Of a DNA stretch of 64,000 bases, positions 1 through 9,740 are shown piece after piece; the stretch's first letter is position 1; each line of letters starts with the position of its first letter. A program made the position numbers and the translations under genes. This DNA comes from Zygaena filipendulae. Taxonomy: Eukaryota; Arthropoda; Insecta; Lepidoptera; Zygaenidae. The notes under the pieces were generated by a model. It was not told the DNA's origin. It saw only the letters and a list, made by a program, of their open reading frames with translations, and made no database searches. The DNA is taken from positions 5,734,001 through 5,798,000 of the forward strand of contig OU015650.1 in the NCBI GenBank assembly GCA_907165275.2, written 5' to 3'.

Positions 1-2392
1 AGAGGACTGTTGTTGTTGGTGACTTAAATTGCTATAAGGGTCATTGGTAGGATGGTAGGCGGGCGGGCCGGGCGCCTGCGGCGTGGCGCGCGCGCTGTAG
101 GGCGGCGCGGGCGGCGGCGGCGCCTCCCACCCCGCGCCGTACGGGGACGGCTCGCACGGCGGCATATCCAACAACGTATCGTAATTACCACTCATTTTAT
201 CGTACGACCGACTGTTGGTATCATAGTTTGTTCTATCGTTTCTGGTGCCGATCGCGATATCTTTATACGGTCCGACGACATCGTATCCGGTGCTCACGCT
301 TCCACGGCTGACCGTGTCGTATCTGCTCGTTATGGCCATCATATCGCTCGGAGGCGGCGGGGGCTCGTACACTTCCTGCGAGCGCGACAACCCCTCCCTC
401 TCGGGCGCGTGATAAGTGATCGGTCGCGCTTCGTGGAAGTTGGAATACGAGGAATGTGCTGAGGTCGGGCGGGGAGCGCTGTCCCGCGGCAGCGATGCGC
501 TCGACGACAAATACCCAGCGTTCCTATAGGAGCGCCGTGACCTGCGCACTGAAGAGCCGTTCCCCCGTGACCCCGAGCGACGCTTCACTCGGCGAGGAGT
601 CATGGGCTTCAGAGTGCACTCGTTCATGTTTGTTTCTGCCGTGTTCAATTCCACTGTGTAAACTGGACGTCTTTGTAGTGTGCCTTTTTCTGCAAAAATA
701 ATCTTATTATAAAAAAAAAGTTTGCAAATTTGCATCAATTATAATACATTTTTATATTTGAATCAATAATGACCTGAAACAGGCTTTTCTTTTGTCAGTG
801 ATCGGTAGGATAACACCATTGCTAGAGGCATGGCTGTTATTGTTAGTAATGCAGCCACTATAGACTGTCCTAGCTCAACATGATACCACTGGAAGAAGCA
901 TCCCTCCACACGTGTGGGTCTCCATGCGTCAGGTGTGTCTGATTCACCCCATACAGGCTGGCAACCCCATCCATTGCCTTCCCACCAACTCACACTTCCA
1001 GTTCCCAGTGAAAGCAAACCACTTTCCTGAAAAAAATTTATTGATTTTTTATTATAACAAAACTTATCCTTTGTAGAATCTAGGAGCCAGTATTTTAAAT
1101 TTGTTACAATCTATACTAATATTATAAGGAGGAAAGATTTCAACTTTGTTTGTTATGATTTAACTAAAAACTAATGGACCGATTTCAAAAATTCTTTCAC
1201 CATTAAAATGCTACATTATCCCTGGGTAATAAAGGCTATATTGTAACCCAGAATTCCCGCGGGAACTCCGAAATTACTGCAGGTGAAACTGCGAGGAACA
1301 GCTAGTGATTAATATAACTCAACCTAAACATCAAGTAAGCTGCTAAGTGAATAAGAATGGCTGAATGAAACAATTTTTTTAATAAGCAATAAATAAGTAA
1401 AAACAAAAAAACTGTCACACACACTGTGGTTTCACTAATATTAATTTAAGAGTTTCCGTAGGAATTCCAGGATAAAGAGTACCTGTTGTCTTTCTATATC
1501 CCTGACAAGGTATAATGATTGGTTGAGGAATTAAGGCATGAAAGCATAACATACAAACTCACATTCAAAATATGAAAAAAAAAATCTTATACTATTACCA
1601 TGGAACAATTAAACTAATAAAACTAGTTTAATTGGTCCATGCTATTACTTAAAATTTGCACAAAACTTACCCTATTTAGACTTCCTAAATTAATATAGTA
1701 ACATATTAAGAATATGTTCCATGAAAACCAAATAAAACTCCATATAGCATACTGTAATTAAAAAAACCTTATTAGTTAATTTTTCAGTTCATTTCTCTAT
1801 GCTTTCAATGTCAGATTCCATCATTTTTATGACTCATTTGAGAAAATGTTATGGCCTTGCTATGTAATCAATGCTGTCTCAAAGATTGATCTTCTGCAAG
1901 ATGAAGATTTATATCACAAAACACAGTAGTTAGGTCACTTTTACATTATAATGACGACCTAAGTATTTATTTATTAATAATAAGTAGGTACCTACCAAGA
2001 TACAGTATAGTATTATCTGTGATATTACCAATAATCTAACAAAATACATAATTATACAAATTAGTAATGTCGTTGTGTTTTTTAGATTACGACAATCTAT
2101 CCAAATAATTACTTACAGCTAGAAGATACTTTGAAATATACTGGACAGCTCCAAATGACCCAAATATGATCAACAAAATATTAACAAAATTAACAATTAT
2201 AGGCAACCACATGTAACCCATAAAGTCGAACACTTGCCGTTGTATTGTAACAATCTAAAAGAAAGTAAATATATTTATTAAATGAAATCAAATTTCTCGA
2301 GTTTTTCTAAAAACACTTCCAATAATTAATATACATACCAACTCGAGTACACAAACAATTAATAACAAAGTCCTCAGGCTGCAAACTGCCAT
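1..2392 (-). CDS. NKAIN: NKAIN family Na,K-ATPase interacting protein, 3' end outside window
   Basis: Five minus-strand exons join in one open frame: 2392-2339 (start ATG at 2392), 2254-2117, 1751-1671, 1026-774 and 689 to the left edge. At least 405 residues are visible. NKAIN proteins bind the Na,K-ATPase beta subunit in neuronal membranes. Seen: a short hydrophobic N-terminus, then QRQVFDFMGYMW and a second hydrophobic segment, a third (WSFIWFSWNIFLICYY), the family's SWWEG motif near residue 103, and a fourth membrane segment around residue 150. Exon 5 encodes a long Arg/Ser/Tyr/Pro-rich cytoplasmic tail starting near MTPRRVKRRS that vertebrate NKAINs lack; I recall insect members having such a tail. 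The exon 4 donor (CAG|gtcatt) is weak but keeps the frame. All other borders are ordinary GT..AG. It is divergent from the UCH gene at 3556. The family call is firm; the tail end is unseen. Confidence 0.9.
1110..1305 (+). mobile_element. Lep1-type non-autonomous Helitron copy
   Basis: Starts TCTATACTAATATTATAA after an A and ends with a GC hairpin and AGCTAG followed by T. It lies in NKAIN intron 3. There is no coding capacity. The TC..CTAG ends and A^T target fit Helitrons. Confidence 0.75.
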
Positions 2393-2499
2393 GATTCGCA
2401 AATTGTAAAAACACAATTTCCTAAATAAATAACAACATAGTAACCTAATACAGTAGAGTTAAATTAAAAATTTTAATACTTAGTTGAACAACATCCATA

Positions 2500-3319
2500 C
2501 CACAAATTAACTAGACATATGTCCATACTTAGTTATTTTATTTCTACAAATGGCAATTTTAGCGCAGTGTTGCCAACCCTCCAAAATATTTACCCCTAAA
2601 AGTCAAAAACCCCTAAATCCCCCTAAATACAATAATATTATAAAAAAAACTTTATTACCTAGATTTTTATTTTTGCTTAGTTTCGAAATCATTAAGGTGA
2701 AATTATTGGTCTTTAAAAAAAAAACAATTTAATCAAAAGCAAAAATGTTTCTTGATTTTTTTTTTAACGAGTTATCTTTTTTCGTAAATACAAAATGAAT
2801 ATTTATTATCAAAATGCTAATTATGAATTTTTCGAAATTACGACTTTCCTATTGATCGTAGTAAACCTTAATAGGACGCTCTGTGGGAAGTTGCATATAA
2901 CGACAAACTCCCGACGAACGCCCCCATCTTATCTTACCTATTTCACTGTTTCCGCATACTTCACTTCATCACTAATGAATCACTATTACTCCTACTCCTA
3001 TCACCTATACTTATTATGTTTATGGTAAACACTGATAATAAGAAAACTAGATGTCGCTAAGCCGTTAGATCAACAAAATAAACATGATTGGCTAGATTAG
3101 TCATTAGTTTACTTCAGGCCCTATACTTTTATACCTCTATTTTTCTTGATAAAAAAAATATGAGAAATAAAAATTTAAAAAAATATATAATATATAAGTC
3201 AAAAACGCGTAGGTGAATCGTGATTTCGTATCGTTCAATTCATTCATTCATAACTTCTAGACATATGTCTCATATGTCTAGTTAATTTGTGATATGTCTA
3301 CTGTCTAGTTAATTTGTGG
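2500..3319. mobile_element. Candidate TIR element filling the NKAIN/UCH intergenic space
   Basis: The interval is bounded by inverted copies of CCACAAATTAACTAGACA at 2500-2517 and 3302-3319. A third partial inverted copy (CTAGACATATG / CATATGTCTAG) lies at about 3257-3290. The interior is AT-rich with no credible ORF. Target duplications are unclear, so this could be a decayed MITE or chance palindromes around a promoter. Confidence 0.4.
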
Positions 3320-3456
3320 TTCTTACTTCTTGCCTCTTCGTTGGATTTATGTCGAAGTAGCGGAGACCTGGCGGAGACTAACAGTTTTATTTTGTTCTTT
3401 TAGATAAAAATCCAAACTTTCCGAGTTTTATCGTTTTAAAAGAACAGAATTGGCAG

Positions 3457-3546
3457 GTAAAATATTTAATAGAATGTTTTCTCTAAAATCTAGTCAGCAG
3501 TGTCATGCCGGTAACCTTGTAATCGCCGGCTATATTATCATTTCAG
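3457..3546 (+). other. 5'UTR intron of the UCH gene
   Basis: TTGGCAG|gtaaaat at 3457 and a pyrimidine-rich tatcatttcag acceptor ending at 3546, nine bases before the UCH start codon, suggest a 90-nt intron in the 5' leader. Inferred from splice motifs only. Confidence 0.55.
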
Positions 3547-3555
3547 ATTTTAGAA

Positions 3556-4251
3556 ATGGCGACCGAATCTCTGATACCCTTAGAATCTAATCCCGAGGTT
3601 ATGAATAAATTTCTTCAAAAACTCGGGGTTTCTAACAAGTGGTCTATAACAGATGTGATGGGATTGGATCCTGAGATGCTGTCATGGGTGCCTCGCCCAG
3701 TCATATCTGTGATGCTTCTGTTCCCTGTGTCGGACGCTTACGAAGAGCATAAACAAAAAGAAGAAAGCGCAATCCTGTCCAAGGGTCAAGAAGTTTCCAG
3801 TGAACTGTTTTACATGAAACAGAGTATTAGCAATGCTTGTGGTACTATCGCTCTTGTTCACTGTGTTGCTAATAACACCGATAAGATTGAGCTATCTGAT
3901 GGTCACCTAAAAGCTTTCTTAGATGAAGCTAAAGGTCTAGATGCTGCTGCTAAAGGCAAACTTCTTGAGAATTCCAAGGCCATAATCAATGCTCATAAGG
4001 AATTAGCCCAGGAAGGGCAAACCAATACCCCAAGTGCTGATGATCCTGTAAACCATCACTTCATTGCTTTTGTGCATAAGGATGGTGCACTGTATGAATT
4101 AGATGGCCGTAAAGCCTTCCCAATAAATCATGGACCAACTACTCAAGACACATTGCTGGAGGATGCAGCAAAGGTTTGTAAAGAGTTCATGGCTCGAGAT
4201 CCAAATGAAGTACGCTTCACAGTAGTAGCATTGACTGCTGCATCTGAATAA
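3556..4251 (+). CDS. Uch: Ubiquitin carboxyl-terminal hydrolase, UCH-L1/L3 type (Peptidase C12)
   Basis: Intronless coding region of 231 residues, matching the usual 220-230 of UCH-L1/L3. It is a cytosolic cysteine protease that releases small adducts from the ubiquitin C-terminus. Catalytic residues are all present: Gln89 and Cys95 in KQSISNACGT, His168 in NHHFIAF and Asp183 in YELDGR. The N-terminal part (LESNPEVMNKFLQKLG) and the crossover-loop region around residues 150-163 follow the family pattern. The start ATG (gaaATGgcg) sits just after a 5'UTR splice acceptor. Two AATAAA signals follow at 4361 and 4398. The gene is head-to-head with NKAIN across about 1 kb, so the two may share promoter sequence. 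No Uch37-type C-terminal extension is present. Identity is very secure. Confidence 0.96.
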   Translation: MATESLIPLESNPEVMNKFLQKLGVSNKWSITDVMGLDPEMLSWVPRPVISVMLLFPVSDAYEEHKQKEESAILSKGQEVSSELFYMKQSISNACGTIALVHCVANNTDKIELSDGHLKAFLDEAKGLDAAAKGKLLENSKAIINAHKELAQEGQTNTPSADDPVNHHFIAFVHKDGALYELDGRKAFPINHGPTTQDTLLEDAAKVCKEFMARDPNEVRFTVVALTAASE

Positions 4252-4397
4252 ATATCTCTATGAAAGATTGTTTTATAAACTATACTGCTTTGATGATTTT
4301 GCGGAGCTATGTGCTTTAAGTTTGTAAGAGTCAAGATAATTTTGTAGGAATGTGGCAGGTAATAAATGCAGGGCAAGCTTTTGTGATACACTTAATG

Positions 4398-4403
4398 AAT
4401 AAA
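4398..4403 (+). terminator. Poly(A) signal of UCH
   Basis: AATAAA about 147 nt after the UCH stop; an alternative AATAAA lies at 4361-4366. Confidence 0.65.
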
Positions 4404-4960
4404 ACTATTTATTGCAATATGTATAACTTTTTTTATTTCTTTATGTAAATATACCTAATAATTTTCATAAAATCTAACATTTGCCTTTACAAAAACCATA
4501 ACTTAATTATGATTTTGAACCATTGGCTTATAAATTTTATGCAAACAGAACATTTTTGTTTAACTACCTCCTAACTTAAATGTTAAAAATATCAGATCCT
4601 ACGTACCTAAATTAACTTCATTATAAAATAAAATACTTAGTCAAAATTACGTAATAAATCACATTAGCTAATACCCTTGTCTCAAAAATGTATAGTAGGT
4701 TAATCACTATCATGAAATCTATCATATAGGTAACTAGCTGACTTTCTACTTTTTGAAGGTGTGAATTGTCTTGAAAATTAAACTACATAATATTATTATT
4801 ATAAAACTTCTGAAGGTGTCGTTGTCTCAGCTTCGGTAGTGTTAATTGAAGGTGTTTCTGTAAAAGGTAATGTGTAAGTGAATTTTAAAAAAATATAATA
4901 TAGGTATTAGAAAGTCATTGGGGATGGTCTGGTAGATATCAAAGACAATAATATTATACA
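4404..4960. other. Intergenic, no gene recognised
   Basis: AT-rich sequence between the UCH poly(A) site and a Helitron. I see no ORF with family features and no clear repeat border. Confidence 0.5.
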
Positions 4961-5183
4961 CTAGTTGTGCCCCGCGGTTTCACCCGCGTTAATTTCAGAG
5001 TTCCCGCGGGAATTCCGGTATAAAAAGTACCCTATGTGTTAATCTGATGTATAAGATATATTTTTGAAAAGTTTCATTTAAATCCATCCAGTAGTTTTTG
5101 CGTGAAAGAGTAACAAACATTCATCCATTCATCCATCCATCCATACATTCTTACAAACTTTCGTGTTTATAATATTAGTAGGA
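4961..5183 (-). mobile_element. Lep1-type Helitron copy, reverse orientation
   Basis: Reads CTAGTTGTGCCCCGCGG at the left and TAATATTAGTAGGA at the right, the inverse of the TC..CTAG element. It includes the CGCGG..CCGCG hairpin and an internal run of ATCC repeats (about 5124-5150). It is flanked by A and T as expected for Helitron insertion. Confidence 0.78.
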
Positions 5184-5613
5184 TATCCAACTATTCATTG
5201 GGTATTTTTGCATTTGTGTGCGTGTCACGAAAGGTAATTTCGAGACGTACCACGCGCGCACATCTATTGATTTGTGCTTTGAAACCATTGATGCAAAGAG
5301 AACCACTGCGTGCAGCGTGCATTAATGTAGCTAAAGTTTTACAATTTTTTAACTATCTATGTCAACATACCTATTATTTCCTTTGTATTTTAGAGTATTT
5401 ATTACTGTGATGATACCTTTAATTACATATAGTATTTAAGTATTACCTATTTCCCGTTATGCGGCAGAATGAGGTTGAATAAGTTACGCTAAATTTCAAT
5501 TCTTAAAAAACTCTCATTTCACCCAAACAAGTTCCAAAACTAGATATTATTATGTTCATCCTACATACCTACATGTAAAGTTTCGTGTTATCCATTTTGA
5601 AGGGATACAACGA

Positions 5614-5616
<3 letters not shown>
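5184..5616. other. Intergenic, nothing recognised
   Basis: AT-rich spacer up to the LINE poly-A tail. No supported coding region. Confidence 0.5.
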
Positions 5617-5648
<32 letters not shown>

Positions 5649-5835
5649 TTCACATTATCAATTTCATAGTTATATTACTAATAAAAATGTCAGAGGATAA
5701 TATGATCGTCAATAATAAAATAATAATAATAAAAGTATCATAATAAGAATGTCAATGATTATAAAAATAATAAAAATGTCATTTAAATAAAAAAATGAAC
5801 ATGTCAAAAATGTAAAAATAAAGATTATAAATCGA

Positions 5836-8735
5836 TCAATCGATTGTGTACAAATATTCATTTAAACAATAAAATTCGCTATCCAACAAAAGATTCTTCA
5901 GCTGGCGGTAGAAAGTTTCGTCAGATGTCTTTTTTAAACTAGCGGGTAGTTTCTCATAAAGAATTGGCCCAATCACACGCGGGTTTCTAGTGGCCAGTTT
6001 AGTCCGGTGGGGGACACTCGCTAGTCTTCCCGCATTACGCAAAGATCGCCCTCCACACTCTCGAAGACTGAAATTTGCTATATTTTTGCGGACATAGGAA
6101 ATGATCTCGAATAGGTACAGACTTGTCATTGTCATTATGCGGTGTTTAGTGAATAATGTCCTACAGGTTTGCCGTTGTTTTATACCTGCGATAATGCGAA
6201 GCGCGCGCTTTTGTAGAACAAAAACGCGATTGGAGTCTGTCGAGTTTCCCCACAACAATATACCGTATGACATCAGTGAGTGAAAATGTGCATAGTAAGT
6301 CTGTCTTAGTACGGTACTGGAGACGAGTGGGCGCAATTTTCGCAGAGCGTAAGCTGCACTACTAAGTTTATCACAGAGTGACTGTATGTGGTTTTTCCAG
6401 TTAATATGTGAGTCCAGTGTATAACCAAGAAATCTGCACGCGTGACTGACCGGAACAGGGCTATCTATGCAAACAGGTAGTTCAACTGCTTTAGCCGAAA
6501 ATAACATTAAGGTGGACTTTGTTGAATTGAGGATAAGTCCATTTGATGAAAACCATTCGTGCAGCCGGCTATATGTGAAATTTATTTTTGAGTTCAGCTG
6601 CTCATAAGTGCGGGCACATATCACAACCGTCGTATCGTCAGCAAATAACACAACTAGACCGTCTGTGATGAAGTGGGCAAGATCGTTAATGAACGCCAGA
6701 AACAAAGTATTCCCAAGCGAGGATCCTTGTGGTATACCGATTTTGACATCTCCCGCCTCAGATCTGTATCTCTGGCCATTAGCTGTCACTACTACGCGTT
6801 GCTTGCGGCCCTCTAAGAAGGATTTGAGCAGCATGTGGGCATTTTCCTTTATACCGTATGAATTTAATTTTGCCAAGAGCAACTCGTGTGAGATGACGTC
6901 AAAAGCTTTTGTGAGATCACAAAAAACGCCCGCAGTTTTATATCCATCATCTATGCTCGTGAGTATTGAGTCTACTACTTGATGTGCAGCGGCAGTAGTT
7001 GATTTTCCTTTTCTATAAGCGTACTGTCTGTCGGTAAGTAGATCATTTGTCTCGAGATGGTCCATAAGGCTGTTGGATATAATCGACTCAATCAGTTTTG
7101 AGATGTTCGGCACAATTGTAATAGGCCTATGACTATCGACTTGAGTCCTATCTCCTTTACCCTTATATACAGGACATACTCTGGTAGTTTTTAGTACCTC
7201 AGGGTATACTCCATCGCGGAACATTTCGTTTATAAGAGACACTAATTTATCCGCCAGCAGCGGCCAAATAGACATTATAATATTAATTGATATATCGTAT
7301 ATATCTATTGTCCCCGATTTGTGTAACATGCTTCTTAGAATCCCATCTAATTTTTCACGAGTTACGAGCGGTAATGCAAATTGCGGTGGATTTAGTTCGT
7401 TTAGATGCTGTTGTAGGTAACTAAGTGCTTGGTGTTTATTACTTCCTAATTGTAATTTGGATGTGATATTGAGAAAGTAATCATTAAAGCAGTCAGGTAT
7501 GCGTTCGGTATCGACATGTGACCCCTCACTTATTAAATCAATATTTTGTGATTTACTTTTCAGGGATATTTCGTTATTAACAATCTGCCACACTTCTTTC
7601 GACGGATTTTTAGTGGTCAGTAACCTGTGATCGTTATGTGCGCGGCGATCGCGTAAGCTTAGCGACTTGATAAGCTCTGAATAGTGACGTACGCAATTAC
7701 CTATCACTCGGTCGTTGGGGTATTGTTGCTTGATTGCACAAAAATCGTCAAACTTTTTAATATAACTAGACAGTTCATCACTAATCCAACTTGTATAATT
7801 TTTTTGCTTACAAATTACTTTTTTTAGTGGAAAATGAATATTAATATAATGTGTCAGAATTGTAAACAACTTACTGAATTTTTTATTTATTGTAATGTCA
7901 GTTTCAATAAAATCCCAATTGTAATTAGTAATGTCAAAATAAAAATTAAATATTGAATCTTTGGTAAATAGCCTGCGTAGTGTATACTTACCTTTAGTTT
8001 TACATATATTTTGTGGTGTTGTCAACACGAACAGCTGAGCGCTGTGGTCGCTTATCGGTGTGTCTATTGACGAGGCGTCGATGTTACTCTCGTTACGAGA
8101 AACTATTCCGCAGTCTAACGATGTGCTACAGGTATCTGTAGTACGCGTTGGGAAATTAACAATATTTTGACAATTAAAACTTCGCAACAGATCGTCTAAA
8201 TGACGTCTATCACTGGTGTCTGTGAGGTAATCCACGTTAATATCGCCAACCAAAATGAATCTTTTGTTTTCGTCACTTAACTTAGACATTAACATTTCAA
8301 TGATTTTAAAAAATTCGGCAATGTCACCGTTTCCAGTTCTGTAAACTCCTATTATTACTAATTTGATACTGTACACTTCGATGGCGCTTAAATCGCAGTG
8401 GTATTCAACGGCGAGGCTCTGTAGGTCAGTTCGCTTTTTATACATTACACCGCTACGTGCGTATAGTGCTACACCGCCGTGTTCGATGCGCGTGCGACAA
8501 AAATAGTTTGCTAATTCATAATTGCAGAGCCTCACGCGTTGTATTTCACCTGATTTGCACCAAGTTTCTGAACAAACTAATATATCTGGATTGTGTTTCA
8601 TCAGCAATATATCTAGTATACCGGTCTTACTAGTTATAGAACGAACATTTTGGTGAATAATTGTGAAATTATTTATATTCGTATAATTACTTAATTTTGA
8701 GGTTATCGGTGTACAGTTGACCGGCGGATTCGAAA
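5836..8735 (-). CDS. LINE ORF2: endonuclease and reverse transcriptase
   Basis: The open frame runs from just after a stop inside the ORF1 end down to TGA at 5836. The first ATG is at 8601, within the endonuclease domain. Conserved endonuclease residues begin upstream of it (IIHQNVRSITSKTGILD), so translation must start or enter upstream without ATG. Motifs counted from the TTG at 8607: the endonuclease CSETW near residue 12, the GGVALYARS block, GDINVDY, and the SDHS motif near residue 188; then RT motif GIPQGSSLG and the catalytic FADD near residue 654. A C-terminal region with SYGILLWGNS and RALRIIAGI is typical of Jockey-superfamily LINEs. There is no RNase H or zinc knuckle that I can see. 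All catalytic motifs look intact. Confidence 0.9.
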
Positions 8736-9560
8736 GTTTTTTGAGTCATTTTTATTGTGCTGATTTTTCTGTGATATGTCGTTGAATGGCCGAATGAATA
8801 CTCCCTCGGGCCAAAGTTTCCGGCTCCGAACAGACCGAACACAGGCAGCTGGAACGTCGAGTCTGAACGACGAGTATTCACCTCGAGTGGGCAGTTTCTC
8901 GCAGCGGATGTTTTTTAACTTGAGATGCGAATTCAGATGGTTTATGATATCTCCAGTGGTGGTGTTCACACAGAAATTAAATAAATGGAGACTACTGTTG
9001 CGTGGTGGAGCTGCAGTGAGACAGGTTGGCTTAGATTCACCTGTGATTTTCACAGTCTCGGGAGGACTGGACCGGGCTGCATCAGCGTATGTCACAGGAG
9101 AATTATATTTTGGCGTGGACGTATTCATATTGTCGGGGGTTGATGTTTGGTTTAGGGGGTGTTTATGTGTAGCTACCACTGTATCATTGTGCGAATCATC
9201 CAATGAGTCTTGTGATGTTGTGATCCCGTGTGGACCAGACTCATTCATGGTAAGTGGAACTACTAACCTTGATGGGATGGACACAAGTTTTCCAAAATTA
9301 TATGGCGATTTCGAATTTATGTCAATATGTGATTGTTCATTTTTGCTACACTTTTTTTGTGACCATAATTCCTTTTTAACCTCATCCACGACAGACATAA
9401 GCTGTTTTATATTAGCATATTGTTCACTAATTAACGCCTTTTGATTGTTTATTACATCGTAGCACTGTTCTAGTTTTGAGTGCATTTCCGTTATTTTCGA
9501 TCCGAGATCGGTAACTACGTCCACTAACTTTTCGAGTGCTGCTTTTGTTGGTGGAGCCAT
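8703..9560 (-). CDS. LINE ORF1 protein
   Basis: 285 residues from ATG 9560 to TAA 8703. The first 80 residues are helical and Lys/Glu-rich, with a probable coiled coil (ALEKLVDVVTDLGSKITEMH). A Ser/Thr/Pro-rich linker follows. The C-terminal third (LHLFNFCVNTTTGDIINHLN through VFIRPFND) resembles the RRM-like nucleic-acid binding fold found in ORF1 of several LINE clades. No CCHC knuckle is present. The role is presumed RNA binding and particle formation. The 3' end overlaps the ORF2 frame. Confidence 0.75.
   Translation of the reverse strand: MAPPTKAALEKLVDVVTDLGSKITEMHSKLEQCYDVINNQKALISEQYANIKQLMSVVDEVKKELWSQKKCSKNEQSHIDINSKSPYNFGKLVSIPSRLVVPLTMNESGPHGITTSQDSLDDSHNDTVVATHKHPLNQTSTPDNMNTSTPKYNSPVTYADAARSSPPETVKITGESKPTCLTAAPPRNSSLHLFNFCVNTTTGDIINHLNSHLKLKNIRCEKLPTRGEYSSFRLDVPAACVRSVRSRKLWPEGVFIRPFNDISQKNQHNKNDSKNFRIRRSTVHR
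8736..8742 (-). other. Candidate -1 ribosomal frameshift heptamer A AAA AAC at ORF1/ORF2 overlap
   Basis: In the ORF1 frame the codons are TCA AAA AAC TTT, giving A AAA AAC with exact X XXY YYZ phasing. A -1 slip leads to CTT TCG AAT CCG and on into the ORF2 frame without a stop. The ORF2 frame has stops just upstream (TAA, TGA) and no ATG before the endonuclease. A short CGGT..ACCG stem lies downstream. Functional use is inferred. Confidence 0.55.
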
Positions 9561-9740
9561 AATTTAAGCTAAATATACACAATTTGTTATCGCCACACTT
9601 TATTTGTATAATAGACAGTAAAATTTGTTTATTTTATACGTTAATTTTAATAAAAATAATTTAATCTTCACGAGTAGAATAGAATAGAATCTTCACGGTA
9701 ATATTCGCTTTATCGCCTCATGGCCTCATCCTTAACGATT

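Larger units (their letters stand above)
5617..9604 (-). mobile_element. Two-ORF non-LTR retrotransposon (LINE), apparently intact
   Basis: A minus-strand element with ORF1 (9560-8703), ORF2 (stop at 5836), a short AT-rich 3'UTR and a 30-nt poly-A tail (T run 5617-5646). ORF2 carries an apurinic-type endonuclease and a reverse transcriptase. The features point to the CR1/L2/Jockey side of LINEs, but I cannot name the clade. Neither ORF has an internal stop, so the copy is young. The 5' end is not exactly defined (near 9604 or slightly beyond) and I found no convincing target duplication. It lies about 140-180 bp beyond the MFSD12 stop, in the same orientation. Confidence 0.88.

Noticed and set aside
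52..462. 136-codon plus-strand open frame at the left edge
   Set aside because: It is the antisense shadow of the NKAIN terminal exon, which reads open across the whole interval on the minus strand with sensible codons and a splice acceptor.
5100..5160. CATC/ATCC repeats that look like a microsatellite or CRISPR-like array
   Set aside because: They are an internal part of the Helitron family and recur in its other copies; no spacers.
8776..9444. 222-codon plus-strand frame
   Set aside because: Antisense to LINE ORF1.
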